Assembly: GCF_932526225.1 (NCBI RefSeq)
Contig: NC_064043.1
Span: forward strand, 992,001-1,056,000
DNA from: Nematostella vectensis
Taxonomy: Eukaryota; Cnidaria; Anthozoa; Actiniaria; Edwardsiidae
Direction of reading: 5' to 3'
DNA: 64,000 nucleotides
Shown: piece by piece, positions 18,401 through 31,700 of the stretch
Position numbering within the stretch: the first letter of the stretch is position 1
How the letters are laid out: the number at the start of each line of letters is the position of its first letter
Position numbers and translations under genes: made by a program
Notes under the pieces: generated by a model
The model's input: the letters and a program-made list of their open reading frames with translations, nothing else
Database searches by the model: none
What the model was told of the DNA's origin: nothing

Positions 18401-21400
18401 CTTTTCCCGAATGTAACCTCCAGTCCGATGGTGACTTTGCTTGGGATAGTTTACGATACCAATAGTATTAAAAGTAATTTTCATTACAATTCCCTTCAGC
18501 AATGCCACGTTAGTCTTTCGTTGCGGGCACTTGACTCCTAACGCAGCGACCCGGGTTCGATTCCCGCTGATAGCCTTTTTTTTTTTCTTTATTTTTTTTT
18601 AAAAATATCGATACTTAATTATACTGTTCTTGGTGTGTCATGACATAAAAAGAAGGTATATAGTAATTTTTATGTACTCTCAGCATCTTTGATGTGCTCA
18701 TGCTTTGTTCAGGATCCTGTACATATTTTATGCACACAAGAACTAACTAGATTCCTTGGATAACTTGAATAAGTAGATTCTAACATAGAGCATAGCGCTC
18801 GATAGATTGATATACCTTTTTTTCCGAGTATACTGTTCTATTTTTCCTAATGTTACTTTTTGGAATTTACATTCGGAAAAAAAAATTATCGATTTTAACC
18901 TTTTGGAGGTTACACTCGTAAAACAAATTCCCGAATGTAACCCTGAAACTTTTCCCGAATGTAACCTCCAGTCCAATGGTGACTTTGCTTGGGATAGTTT
19001 ATGATACCAATAGTATTAAAAGTAATTTTCATTACAATTCCCTTCAGCAATGCCACGTTAGTCTTTCGTTGAGGGCACTTGACTACTAACACAGCGACCC
19101 GGGTTCGATTCCCGCTGATAGCCTAATTTTTTTCTTTATTTTTTTTTTTTAAATATCGATACTTAATTATACTGTTCTTGGTGTGTCATGACATAAAAAG
19201 AAGGTATAGGGACATTTTTATGTACTCTCAGCATCTTTGATGTGCTCATGCTTTGTTCAGGATCCTGTACAGTTTTATGCACACAAGAACTAACTAGATT
19301 CCTTGGATAACTTGATTAAGTAGATTCTAACATAGAGCATAGCGCTCGATAGATTGATATACCTATTTTTCCGAGTATACTGTTTTATTTTTCCTAATGT
19401 TACTTTTTGGAATTTACATTCGGAAAAAAAATTATCGATTGTAACCTTTTGGAGGTTACACTCGTAAAACAAATTCCCGAATGTAACCCTGAAGCTTTTC
19501 CCGAATGTAACCTCCCGTCCGATGGTGACTTTGCTTGGGATAGTTTACGATACCAATAGTATTAAAAGTAATTTTCATTACAATTCCCTTCAGCAATGCC
19601 ACGTTAGTCTTTCGTTGCGGGCACTTGACTACTAACGCAGCGACCCGGGTTCGATTCCCGCTGAGAGCCAATTTTTTTTTCTTTGTTTTTTTTTTTAAAT
19701 ATCGATACTTAATTATACTGTTCTTGGTGTGTCATGACATAAAAAGAAGGTATAGGGACATTTTTATGTACTCTCAGCATCTTTGATGTGCTCATGCTTT
19801 GTTCAGGATCCTGTACAGTTTTATGCACACAAGAACTAACTAGATTCCTTGGATAACTTGATTAAGTAGATTCTAACATAGAGCATAGCGCTCGATAGAT
19901 TGATATACCTATTTTTCCGAGTATACTGTTTTATTTTTCCTAATGTTACTTTTTGGAATTTACATTCGGAAAAAAAATTATCGATTGTAACCTTTTGGAG
20001 GTTACACTCGTAAAACAAATTCCCGAATGTAACCCTGAAGCTTTTCCCGAATGTAACCTCCCGTCCGATGGTGACTTTGCTTGGGATAGTTTACGATACC
20101 AATAGTATTAAAAGTAATTTTCATTACAATTCCCTTCAGCAATGCCACGTTAGTCTTTCGTTGCGGGCACTTGACTACTAACGCAGCGACCCGGGTTCGA
20201 TTCCCGCTGAGAGCCAATTTTTTTTTCTTTATTTTTTTTTTTAAATATCGATACTTAATTATACTGTTCTTGGTGTGTCATGACATAAAAAGAAGGTATA
20301 GGGACATTTTTATGTACTCTCAGCATCTTTGATGTGCTCATGCTTTGTTCAGGATCCTGTACATATTTTATGCACACAAGAACTAACTAGATTCCTTGGA
20401 TAACTTGATTAAGTAGATTCTAACATAGAGCATAGCGCTCGATAGATTGATATACCTATTTTTCCGAGTATACTGTTTTATTTTTCCTAATGTTACTTTT
20501 TGGAATTTACATTCGGAAAAAAAATTATCGATTGTAACCTTTTGGAAGTTACACTCGTAAAACAAATTCCCGAATGTAACCCTGAAGCTTTTCCCGAATG
20601 TAACCTCCAGTCCGATGGTGACTTTTCTTGGGATACTTTACGATACCAATAGTATTAAACGTAATTTTCATTACAATTCCCTTCAGCAATGCCACGTTAG
20701 TCTTTCGTTGCGGGCACTTGACTACTAACGCAGCGACCCGAGTTCGATTCCCGCTGATAGCCTATTTTTTTTTTATTAATTTTTTTTTAAATATCGATAC
20801 TTAATTATACTGTTCTTGGTTTGTCATGACATAAAAAGAAGGTATAGGGACATTTTTATGTACTCTCAGCATCTTTGATGTGCTCATGCTTTGTTCAGGA
20901 TCCTGTACAGTTTTATGCACACAAGAACTAACTAGATTCCTTGAATAACTTGATTAAGTAGATTCTAACATAGAGCATAGCGCTCGATAGATTGATATAC
21001 CTATTTTTCCGAGTATACTGTTCTATTTTTCCTAATGTTACTTTTTGGAATTTACATTCGGAAAAAAAAATTATCGATTGTAACCTTTTGGAGGTTACAC
21101 TCGTAAAACAAATTCCCGAATGTAAACCTGAAGCTTTTCCCGAATGTAACCTCCAGTCCGATGGTGACTTTGCTTGGGATAGTTTACGATACCAATAGTA
21201 TTAAAAGTAATTTTCATTACAATTCCCTTCAGCAATGCCACGTTAGTCTTTCGTTGCGGGCACTTGACTCCTAACGCAGCGACCCGGGTTCGATTCCCGC
21301 TGATAGCCTTTTTTTTTTCTTTATTTTTTTTTAAAAATATCGATACTTAATTATACTGTTCTTGGTGTGTCATGACATAAAAAGAAGGTATATAGTCATT

Positions 21401-21478
21401 TTTATGTACTCTCAGCATCTTTGATGTGCTCATGCTTTGTTCAGGATCCTGTACATATTTTATGCACACAAGAACTAA
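15456..21478. repeat. Higher-order repeat: 6-monomer block and its copy
   Basis: The distinctive unit at 15465 (AGTCCAATGG, TTTATGATACC, CTGAAACTTTT) returns at 18743, a distance of 3,278 bases or six monomers, and its right neighbour at 16013 returns at 19290. The offset then becomes seven monomers (16561 to 20383, 17106 to about 20929) because one unit is repeated: those at 19290 and 19836 share the same variants. Confidence 0.8.
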
Positions 21479-23101
21479 CTAGATTCCTTGGATAACTTGA
21501 ATAAGTAGATTCTAACATAGAGCATAGCGCTCGATAGATTGATATACCTTTTTTTTCCGAGTATACTCTTCTATTTTTCCTAATGTTACTTTTTGGAATT
21601 TACATTCGGAAAAAAAAATATCGATTTTAACCTTTTGGAGGTTACACTCGTAAAACAAATTCCCGAATGTAACCCTGAAACTTTTCCCGAATGTAACCTC
21701 CAGTCCAATGGTGACTTTGCTTGGGATAGTTTATGATACCAATAGTATTAAAAGTAATTTTCATTACAGTCCCCTTCAGCAATGCCACGTTAGTCTTTCG
21801 TTGCGGGCACTTGACTACTAACGCAGCGACCCGGGTTCGATTCCCGCTGATAGCCTAATTTTTTTCTTTATTTTTTTTTTTTTAAATATCGATACTTAAT
21901 TATACTGTTCTTGGTGTGTCATGACATAAAAAGAAGGTATAGGGACATTTTTATGTACTCTCAGCATCTTTGATGTGCTCATGCTTTGTTCAGGATCCTG
22001 TACAGTTTTATGCACACAAGAACTAACTAGATTCCTTGGATAACTTGATTAAGTAGATTCTAACCTAGAGCATAGCGCTCGATAGATTGATATACCTATA
22101 TTTCCGAGTATACTGTTTTATTTTTCCTAATGTTACTTTTTGGAATTTACATTCGGAAAAAAAATTATCGATTGTAACCTTTTGGAAGTTACACTCGTAA
22201 AACAAATTCCCGAATGTAACCCTGAAGCTTTTCCCGAATGTAACCTCCAGTCCGATGGTGACTTTTCTTGGGATAGTTTACGATACCAATAGTATTAAAC
22301 GTAATTTTCATTACAATTCCCTTCAGCAATGCCACGTTAGTCTTTCGTTGCGGGCACTTGACTACTAACGCAGCGACCCGAGTTCGATTCCCGCTGATAG
22401 CCTATTTTTTTTTTATTAATTTTTTTTAAATATCGATACTTAATTATACTGTTCTTGGTTTGTCATGACATAAAAAGAAGGTATAGGGACATTTTTATGT
22501 ACTCTCAGCATCTTTGATGTGCTCATGCTTTGTGCAGGATCCTGTACAGTTTTATGCACACAAGAACTAACTAGATTCCTTGGATAACTTGATTAAGTAG
22601 ATTCTAACATAGAGCATAGCGCTCGATAGATTGATATACCTATTTTTCCGAGTATACTGTTTTATTTTTCCTAATGTTACTTTTTGGAATTTACATTCGG
22701 AAAAAAAATTATCGATTTTAACCTTTTGGAGGTTACACTCGTAAAACAAATTCCCGAATGTAACCCTGAAACTTTTCCCGAATGTAACCTCCAGTCCAAT
22801 GGTGACTTTGCTTGGGATAGTTTATGATACCAATAGTATTAAAAGTAATTTTCATTACAATCCCCTTCAGCAATGCCACGTTAGTCTTTCGTTGCGGGCA
22901 CTTGACTACTAACGCAGCGACCCGGGTTCGATTCCCGCTGATAGCCTAATTTTTTTCTTTATTTTTTTTTTAAATATCGATACTTAATTATACTGTTCTT
23001 GGTGTGTCATGACATAAAAAGAAGGTATAGGGACATTTTTATGTACTCTCAGCATCTTTGATGTGCTCATGCTTTGTTCAGGATCCTGTACAGTTTTATG
23101 C

Positions 23102-26100
23102 ACACAAGAACTAACTAGATTCCTTGGATAACTTGATTAAGTAGATTCTAACATAGAGCATAGCGCTCGATAGATTGATATACCTATTTTTCCGAGTATA
23201 CTGTTTTATTTTTCCTAATGTTACTTTTTGGAATTTACATTCGGAAAAAAAATTATCGATTGTAATCTTTTGGAGGTTACACTCGTAAAACAAATTCCCG
23301 AATGTAACCCTGAAGCTTTTCCCGAATGTAACCTCCAGTCCGATGGTGACTTTGCTTGGGATAGTTTACGATACCAATAGTATTAAAAGTAATTTTCATT
23401 ACAATTCCCTTCAGCAATGCCACGTTAGTCTTTCGTTGAGGGCACTTGACTACTAACGCAGCGACCCGGGTTCGATTCCCGCTGATAGCTTTTTTTTTTC
23501 TTTATTTTTTTTTTTTAAATATCGATACTTAATTATACTGTTCTTGGTGTGTCATGACATAAAAAGAAGGTATAGGGTCATTTTTATGTACTCTCAGCAT
23601 CTTTGATGTGCTCATGCTTTGTTCAGGATCCTGTACAGTTTTATGCACACAAGAACTAACTAGATTCCTTGGATAACTTGATTAAGTAGATTCTAACATA
23701 GAGCATAGCGCTCGATAGATTGATATACCTATTTTTCCGAGTATACTGTTTTATTTTTCCTAATGTTACTTTTTGGAATTTACATTCGGAAACAAAATTA
23801 TCGATTGTAACCTTTTGGAGGTTACACTCGTAAAACAAATTCCCGAATGTAACCCTGAAGCTTTTCCCGAATGTAACCTCCCGTCCGATGGTGACTTTGC
23901 TTGGGATAGTTTACGATACCAATAGTATTAAAAGTAATTTTCATTACAATTCCCTTCAGCAATGCCACGTTAGTCTTTCGTTGCGGGCACTTGACTACTA
24001 ACGCAGCGACCCGGGTTCGATTCCCGCTGAGAGCCTATTTTTTTTTTTTTTTCTTTTTTTTTAAATATCAATACTTAATTATACTGTTCTTGGTGTGTCA
24101 TGACATAAAAAGAAGGTATAGGGACATTTTTATGTACTCTCAGCATCTTTGATGTGCTCATGCTTTGTTCAGGATCCTGTACATATTTTATGCACACAAG
24201 AACTAACTAGATTCCTTGGATAACTTGATTAAGTAGATTCTAACATAGAGCATAGCGCTCGATAGATTGATATACCTATTTTTCCGAGTATACTGTTTTA
24301 TTTTTCCTAATGTTACTTTTTGGAATTTACATTCGGAAAAAAAATTATCGATTGTAACCTTTTGGAAGTTACACTCGTAAAACAAATTCCCGAATGTAAC
24401 CCTGAAGCTTTTCCCGAATGTAACCTCCAGTCCGATGGTGACTTTTCTTGGGATACTTTACGATACCAATAGTATTAAACGTAATTTTCATTACAATTCC
24501 CTTCAGCAATGCCACGTTAGTCTTTCGTTGCGGGCACTTGACTACTAACGCAGCGACCCGAGTTCGATTCCCGCTGATAGCCTATTTTTTTTTTATTAAT
24601 TTTTTTTTAAATATCGATACTTAATTATACTGTTCTTGGTTTGTCATGACATAAAAAGAAGGTATAGGGACATTTTTATGTACTCTCAGCATCTTTGATG
24701 TGCTCATGCTTTGTTCAGGATCCTGTACAGTTTTATGCACACAAGAACTAACTAGATTCCTTGGATAACTTGATTAAGTAGATTCTAACATAGAGCATAG
24801 CGCTCGATAGATTGATATACCTATTTTTCCGAGTATACTGTTCTATTTTTCCTAATGTTACTTTTTGGAATTTACATTCGGAAAAAAAATTATCGATTTT
24901 AACCTTTTGGAGGTTACACTCGTAAAACAAATTCCCGAATGTAAACCTGAAGCTTTTCCCGAATGTAACCTCCAGTCCGATGGTGACTTTGCTTGGGATA
25001 GTTTACGATACCAATAGTATTAAAAGTAATTTTCATTACAATTCCCTTCAGCAATGCCACGTTAGTCTTTCGTTGCGGGCACTTGACTCCTAACGCAGCG
25101 ACCCGGGTTCGATTCCCGCTGATAGCCTTTTTTTTTTCTTTATTTTTTTTTAAAAATATCGATACTTAATTATACTGTTCTTGGTGTGTCATGACATAAA
25201 AAGAAGGTATATAGTCATTTTTATGTACTCTCAGCATCTTTGATGTGCTCATGCTTTGTTCAGGATCCTGTACATATTTTATGCACACAAGAACTAACTA
25301 GATTCCTTGGATAACTTGAATAAGTAGATTCTAACATAGAGCATAGCGCTCGATAGATTGATATACCTTTTTTTTCCGAGTATACTGTTCTATTTTTCCT
25401 AATGTTACTTTTTGGAATTTACATTCGGAAAAAAAAATATCGATTTTAACCTTTTGGAGGTTACACTCGTAAAACAAATTCCCGAATGTAACCCTGAAAC
25501 TTTTCCCGAATGTAACCTCCAGTCCAATGGTGACTTTGCTTGGGATAGTTTATGATACCAATAGTATTAAAAGTAGTTTTCATTACAGTCCCCTTCAGCA
25601 ATGCCACGTTAGTCTTTCGTTGCGGGCACTTGACTACTAACGCAGCGACCCGGGTTCGATTCCCGCTGATAGCCTAATTTTTTTCTTTATTTTTTTTTTT
25701 TTAAATATCGATACTTAATTATACTGTTCTTGGTGTGTCATGACATAAAAAGAAGGTATAGGGACATTTTTATGTACTCTCAGCATCTTTGATGTGCTCA
25801 TGCTTTGTTCAGGATCCTGTACAGTTTTATGCACACAAGAACTAACTAGATTCCTTGGATAACTTGATTAAGTAGATTCTAACATAGAGCATAGCGCTCG
25901 ATAGATTGATATACCTATTTTTCCGAGTATACTGTTTTATTTTTCCTAATGTTACTTTTTGGAATTTACATTCGGAAAAAAAATTATCGATTGTAACCTT
26001 TTGGAAGTTACACTCGTAAAACAAATTCCCGAATGTAACCCTGAAGCTTTTCCCGAATGTAACCTCCAGTCCGATGGTGACTTTTCTTGGGATAGTTTAC

Positions 26101-29100
26101 GATACCAATAGTATTAAACGTAATTTTCATTACAATTCCCTTCAGCAATGCCACGTTAGTCTTTCGTTGCGGGCACTTGACTACTAACGCAGCGACCCGA
26201 GTTCGATTCCCGCTGATAGCCTATTTTTTTTTTATTAATTTTTTTTAAATATCGATACTTAATTATACTGTTCTTGGTTTGTCATGACATAAAAAGAAGG
26301 TATAGGGACATTTTTATGTACTCTCAGCATCTTTGATGTGCTCATGCTTTGTGCAGGATCCTGTACAGTTTTATGCACACAAGAACTAACTAGATTCCTT
26401 GGATAACTTGATTAAGTAGATTCTAACATAGAGCATAGCGCTCGATAGATTGATATACCTATTTTTCCGAGTATACTGTTCTATTTTTCCTAATGTTACT
26501 TTTTGGAATTTACATTCGGAAAAAAAATTATCGATTTTAACCTTTTGGAGGTTACACTCGTAAAACAAATTCCCGAATGTAACCCTGAAACTTTTCCCGA
26601 ATGTAACCTCCAGTCCAATGGTGACTTTGCTTGGGATACTTTATGATACCAATAGTATTAAAAGTAATTTTCATTACAATCCCCTTCAGCAATGCCACGT
26701 TAGTCTTTCGTTGCGGGCACTTGACTACTAACGCAGCGACCCGGGTTCGATTCCCGCTGATAGCCTAATTTTTTTCTTTATTTTTTTTTTTAAATATCGA
26801 TACTTAATTATACTGTCCTCGGTGTGTCATGACATAAAAAGAAGGTATAGGGACATTTTTATGTACTCTAAGCATCTTTGATGTGCTCATGCTTTGTTCA
26901 GGATCCTGTACATATTTTATGCACACAAGAACTAACTAGATTCCTTGGATAACTTGATTAAGTAGATTCTAACATAGAGCATAGCGCTCGATAGATTGAT
27001 ATACCTTTTTTTCCGAGTATACTGTTTTATTTTTCCTAATGTTACTTTTTGGAATTTACATTCGGAAAAAAAATTATCGATTGTAACCTTTTGGAGGTTA
27101 CACTCGTAAAACACATTCCTGAATGTAACCCTGAAGCTTTTCCCGAATGTAACCTCCAGTCCGGTGGTGACTTTTCTTGGGATAGTTTACGATACCAATA
27201 GTATTAAACGTAATTTTTTTATTACAATTCCCTTCAGCAATGCCACGTTAGTCTTTCGTTGCAGGCACTTGACTACTAACGCAGCGACCCGGGTTCGATT
27301 CCCGCTGATAGCCTATTTTTTTTCTTTATTTTTTTTTTTAATATCGATACTTAATTATACTGTTCTTGGTGTGTCATGACATAAAAAGAAGGTATAGGGA
27401 CACTTTTATGTACTCTCAGCATCTTTGATGTGCTCATGCCTTGTTCAGGATCCTGTACATATTTTATGCACACAAGAACTAACTAGATTCCTTGGATAAC
27501 TTGATTAAGTAGATTCTAACATAGAGCATAGCGCTCGATAGATTGATATACCTATTTTTTCGAGTATACTGTTTTATTTTTCATAATGTTACTTTTTGGA
27601 ATTTACATTCGGAAAAAAATTATCGATTGTAACCTTTTGGAGGTTACACTCGTAAAACAAATTCCCGAATGTAACCCTGAAGCTTTTCCCGAATGTAACC
27701 TCCAGTCCGATGGTGACTTTTCTTGGGATAGTTTACGATACCAATAGTATTAAACGTAATTTTCATTACAATTCCCTTCAGCAATGCCACGTTAGTCTTT
27801 CGTTGCGGGCACTTGACTACTAACGCAGCGACCCGAGTTCGATTCCCGCTGATAGCCTATTTTTTTTTTATTAATTTTTTTTAAATATCGATACTTAATT
27901 ATACTGTTCTTGGTTTGTCATGACATAAAAAGAAGGTATAGGGACATTTTTATGTACTCTCAGCATCTTTGATGTGCTCATGCTTTGTGCAGGATCCTGT
28001 ACAGTTTTATGCACACAAGAACTAACTAGATTCCTTGGATAACTTGATTAAGTAGATTCTAACATAGAGCATAGCGCTCGATAGATTGATATACCTATTT
28101 TTCCGAGTATACTGTTCTATTTTTCCTAATGTTACTTTTTGGAATTTACATTCGGAAAAAAAATTATCGATTTTAACCTTTTGGAGGTTACACTCGTAAA
28201 ACAAATTCCCGAATGTAACCCTGAAACTTTTCCCGAATGTAACCTCCAGTCCAATGGTGACTTTGCTTGGGATAGTTTATGATACCAATAGTATTAAAAG
28301 TAATTTTCATTACAATCCCCTTCAGCAATGCCACGTTAGTCTTTCGTTGCGGGCACTTGACTACTAACGCAGCGACCCGGGTTCGATTCCCGCTGATAGC
28401 CTAATTTTTTTCTTTATTTTTTTTTTAAATATCGATACTTAATTGTACTGTTCTTGGTGTGTCATGACATAAAAAGAAGGTATAGGGACATTTTTATGTA
28501 CTCTCAGCATCTTTGATGTGCTCATGCTTTGTTCAGGATCCTGTACAGTTTTATGCACACAAGAACTAACTAGATTCCTTGGATAACTTGATTAAGTAGA
28601 TTCTAACATAGAGCATAGCGCTCGATAGATTGATATACCTATTTTTCCGAGTATACTGTTTTATTTTTCCTAATGTTACTTTTTGGAATTTACATTCGGA
28701 AAAAAAATTATCGATTGTAATCTTTTGGAGGTTACACTCGTAAAACAAATTCCCGAATGTAACCCTGAAGCTTTTCCCGAATGTAACCTCCAGTCCGATG
28801 GTGACTTTGCTTGGGATAGTTTACGATACCAATAGTATTAAAAGTAATTTTCATTACAATTCCCTTCAGCAATGCCACGTTAGTCTTTCGTTGAGGGCAC
28901 TTGACTACTAACGCAGCGACCCGGGTTCGATTCCCGCTGATAGCTTTTTTTTTTCTTTATTTTTTTTTAAATATCGATACTTAATTATACTGTTCTTGGT
29001 GTGTCATGACATAAAAAGAAGGTATAGGGACATTTTTATGTACTCTCAGCATCTTTGATGTGCTCATGCTTTGTTCAGGATCCTGTACAGTTTTATGCAC

Positions 29101-31700
29101 ACAAGAACTAACTAGATTCCTTGGATAACTTGATTAAGTAGATTCTAACATAGAGCATAGCGCTCGATAGATTGATATACCTATTTTTCCGAGTATACTG
29201 TTTTATTTTTCCTAATGTTACTTTTTGGAATTTACATTCGGAAAAAAAATTATCGATTGTAATCTTTTGGAGGTTACACTCGTAAAACAAATTCCCGAAT
29301 GTAACCCTGAAGCTTTTCCCGAATGTAACCTCCAGTCCGATGGTGACTTTGCTTGGGATAGTTTACGATACCAATAGTATTAAAAGTAATTTTCATTACA
29401 ATTCCCTTCAGCAATGCCACGTTAGTCTTTCGTTGAGGGCACTTGACTACTAACGCAGCGACCCGGGTTCGATTCCCGCTGATAGCTTTTTTTTTTCTTT
29501 ATTTTTTTTTTTTAAATATCGATACTTAATTATACTGTTCTTGGTGTGTCATGACATAAAAAGAAGGTATAGGGTCATTTTTATGTACTCTCAGCATCTT
29601 TGATGTGCTCATGCTTTGTTCAGGATCCTGTACAGTTTTATGCACACAAGAACTAACTAGATTCCTTGGATAACTTGATTAAGTAGATTCTAACATAGAG
29701 CATAGCGCTCGATAGATTGATATACCTATTTTTCCGAGTATACTGTTTTATTTTTCCTAATGTTACTTTTTGGAATTTACATTCGGAAACAAAATTATCG
29801 ATTGTAGCCTTTTGGAGGTTACACTCGTAAAACAAATTCCCGAATGTAACCCTGAACTTTTCCCGAATGTAACCTCCCGTCCGATGGTGACTTTGCTTGG
29901 GATAGTTTACGATACCAATAGTATTAAAAGTAATTTTCATTACAATTCCCTTCAGCAATGCCACGTTAGTCTTTCGTTGCGGGCACTTGACTACTAACTC
30001 AGCGACCCGGGTTCGATTCCCGCTGAGAGCCTATTTTTTTTTTTTTTTTCTTTTTTTTAAATATCAATACTTAATTATACTGTTCTTGGTGTGTCATGAC
30101 ATATAAAAAGGTATAGGGACATTTTTATGTACTCTCAGCATCTTTGATGTGCTCATGCTTTGTTCAGGATCCTGTACATATTTTATGCACACAAGAACTA
30201 ACTAGATTCCTTGGATAACTTGATTAAGTAGATTCTAACATAGAGCATAGCGCTCGATAGATTGATATACCTATTTTTCCGAGTATACTGTTTTATTTTT
30301 CCTAATGTTACTTTTTGGAATTTACATTCGGAAAAAAAATTATCGATTGTAACCTTTTGGAAGTTACACTCGTAAAACAAATTCCCGAATGTAACCCTGA
30401 AGCTTTTCCCGAATGTAACCTCCAGTCCGATGGTGACTTTTCTTGGGATACTTTACGATACCAATAGTATTAAACGTAATTTTCATTACAATTCCCTTCA
30501 GCAATGCCACGTTAGTCTTTCGTTGCGGGCACTTGACTACTAACGCAGCGACCCGAGTTCGATTCCCGCTGATAGCCTATTTTTTTTTTATTAATTTTTT
30601 TTAAATATCGATACTTAATTATACTGTTCTTGGTTTGTCATGACATAAAAAGAAGGTATAGGGACATTTTTATGTACTCTCAGCATCTTTGATGTGCTCA
30701 TGCTTTGTTCAGGATCCTGTACAGTTTTATGCACACAAGAACTAACTAGATTCCTTGGATAACTTGATTAAGTAGATTCTAACATAGAGCATAGCGCTCG
30801 ATAGATTGATATACCTATTTTTCCGAGTATACTGTTCTATTTTTCCTAATGTTACTTTTTGGAATTTACATTCGGAAAAAAAATTATCGATTGTAACCTT
30901 TTGGAGGTTACACTCGTAAAACAAATTCCCGAATGTAACCCTGAAGCTTTTCCCGAATGTAACCTCCAGTCCGATGGTGACTTTGCTTGGGATAGTTTAC
31001 GATACCAATAGTATTAAAAGTAATTTTCATTACAATTCCCTTCAGCAATGCCACGTTAGTCTTTCGTTTCGGGCACTTGACTCCTAACGCAGCGACCCGG
31101 GTTCGATTCCCGCTGATAGCCTTTTTTTTTTTCTTTATTTTTTTTTTAAAATATCGATACTTAATTATACTGTTCTTGGTGTGTCATGACATAAAAAGAA
31201 GGTATATAGTCATTTTTATGTACTCTCAGCATCTTTGATGTGCTCATGCTTTGTTCAGGATCCTGTACATATTTTATGCACACAAGAACTAACTAGATTC
31301 CTTGGATAACTTGAATAAGTAGATTCTAACATAGAGCATAGCGCTCGATAGATTGATATACCTTTTTTTCCGAGTATACTGTTCTATTTTTCCTAATGTT
31401 ACTTTTTGGAATTTACATTCGGAAAAAAAAATATCGATTTTAACATTTTGGAGGTTACACTCGTAAAACAAATTCCCGAATGTAACCCTGAAACTTTTCC
31501 CGAATGTAACCTCCAGTCCAATGGTGACTTTGCTTGGGATAGTTTATGATACCAATAGTATTAAAAGTAATTTTCATTACAGTCCCCTTCAGCAATGCCA
31601 CGTTAGTCTTTCGTTGCGGGCACTTGACTACTAACGCAGCGACCCGGGTTCGATTCCCGCTGATAGCCTAATTTTTTTCTTTATTTTTTTTTTTTAAATA
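23102..31700. repeat. 11-monomer higher-order repeat (about 6.0 kb)
   Basis: Linked variants (GTAATCTTTT; GGAAACAAAATT; CTCCCGTCC with CTGAGAGCC and ATATCAATACT; then GGAAGTTAC with ACCCGAGTTCG) appear in the same order from about 23.1 to 25.7 kb and again from 29.1 to 31.7 kb, at offsets of 5,994 to 5,997 bases. Confidence 0.8.
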
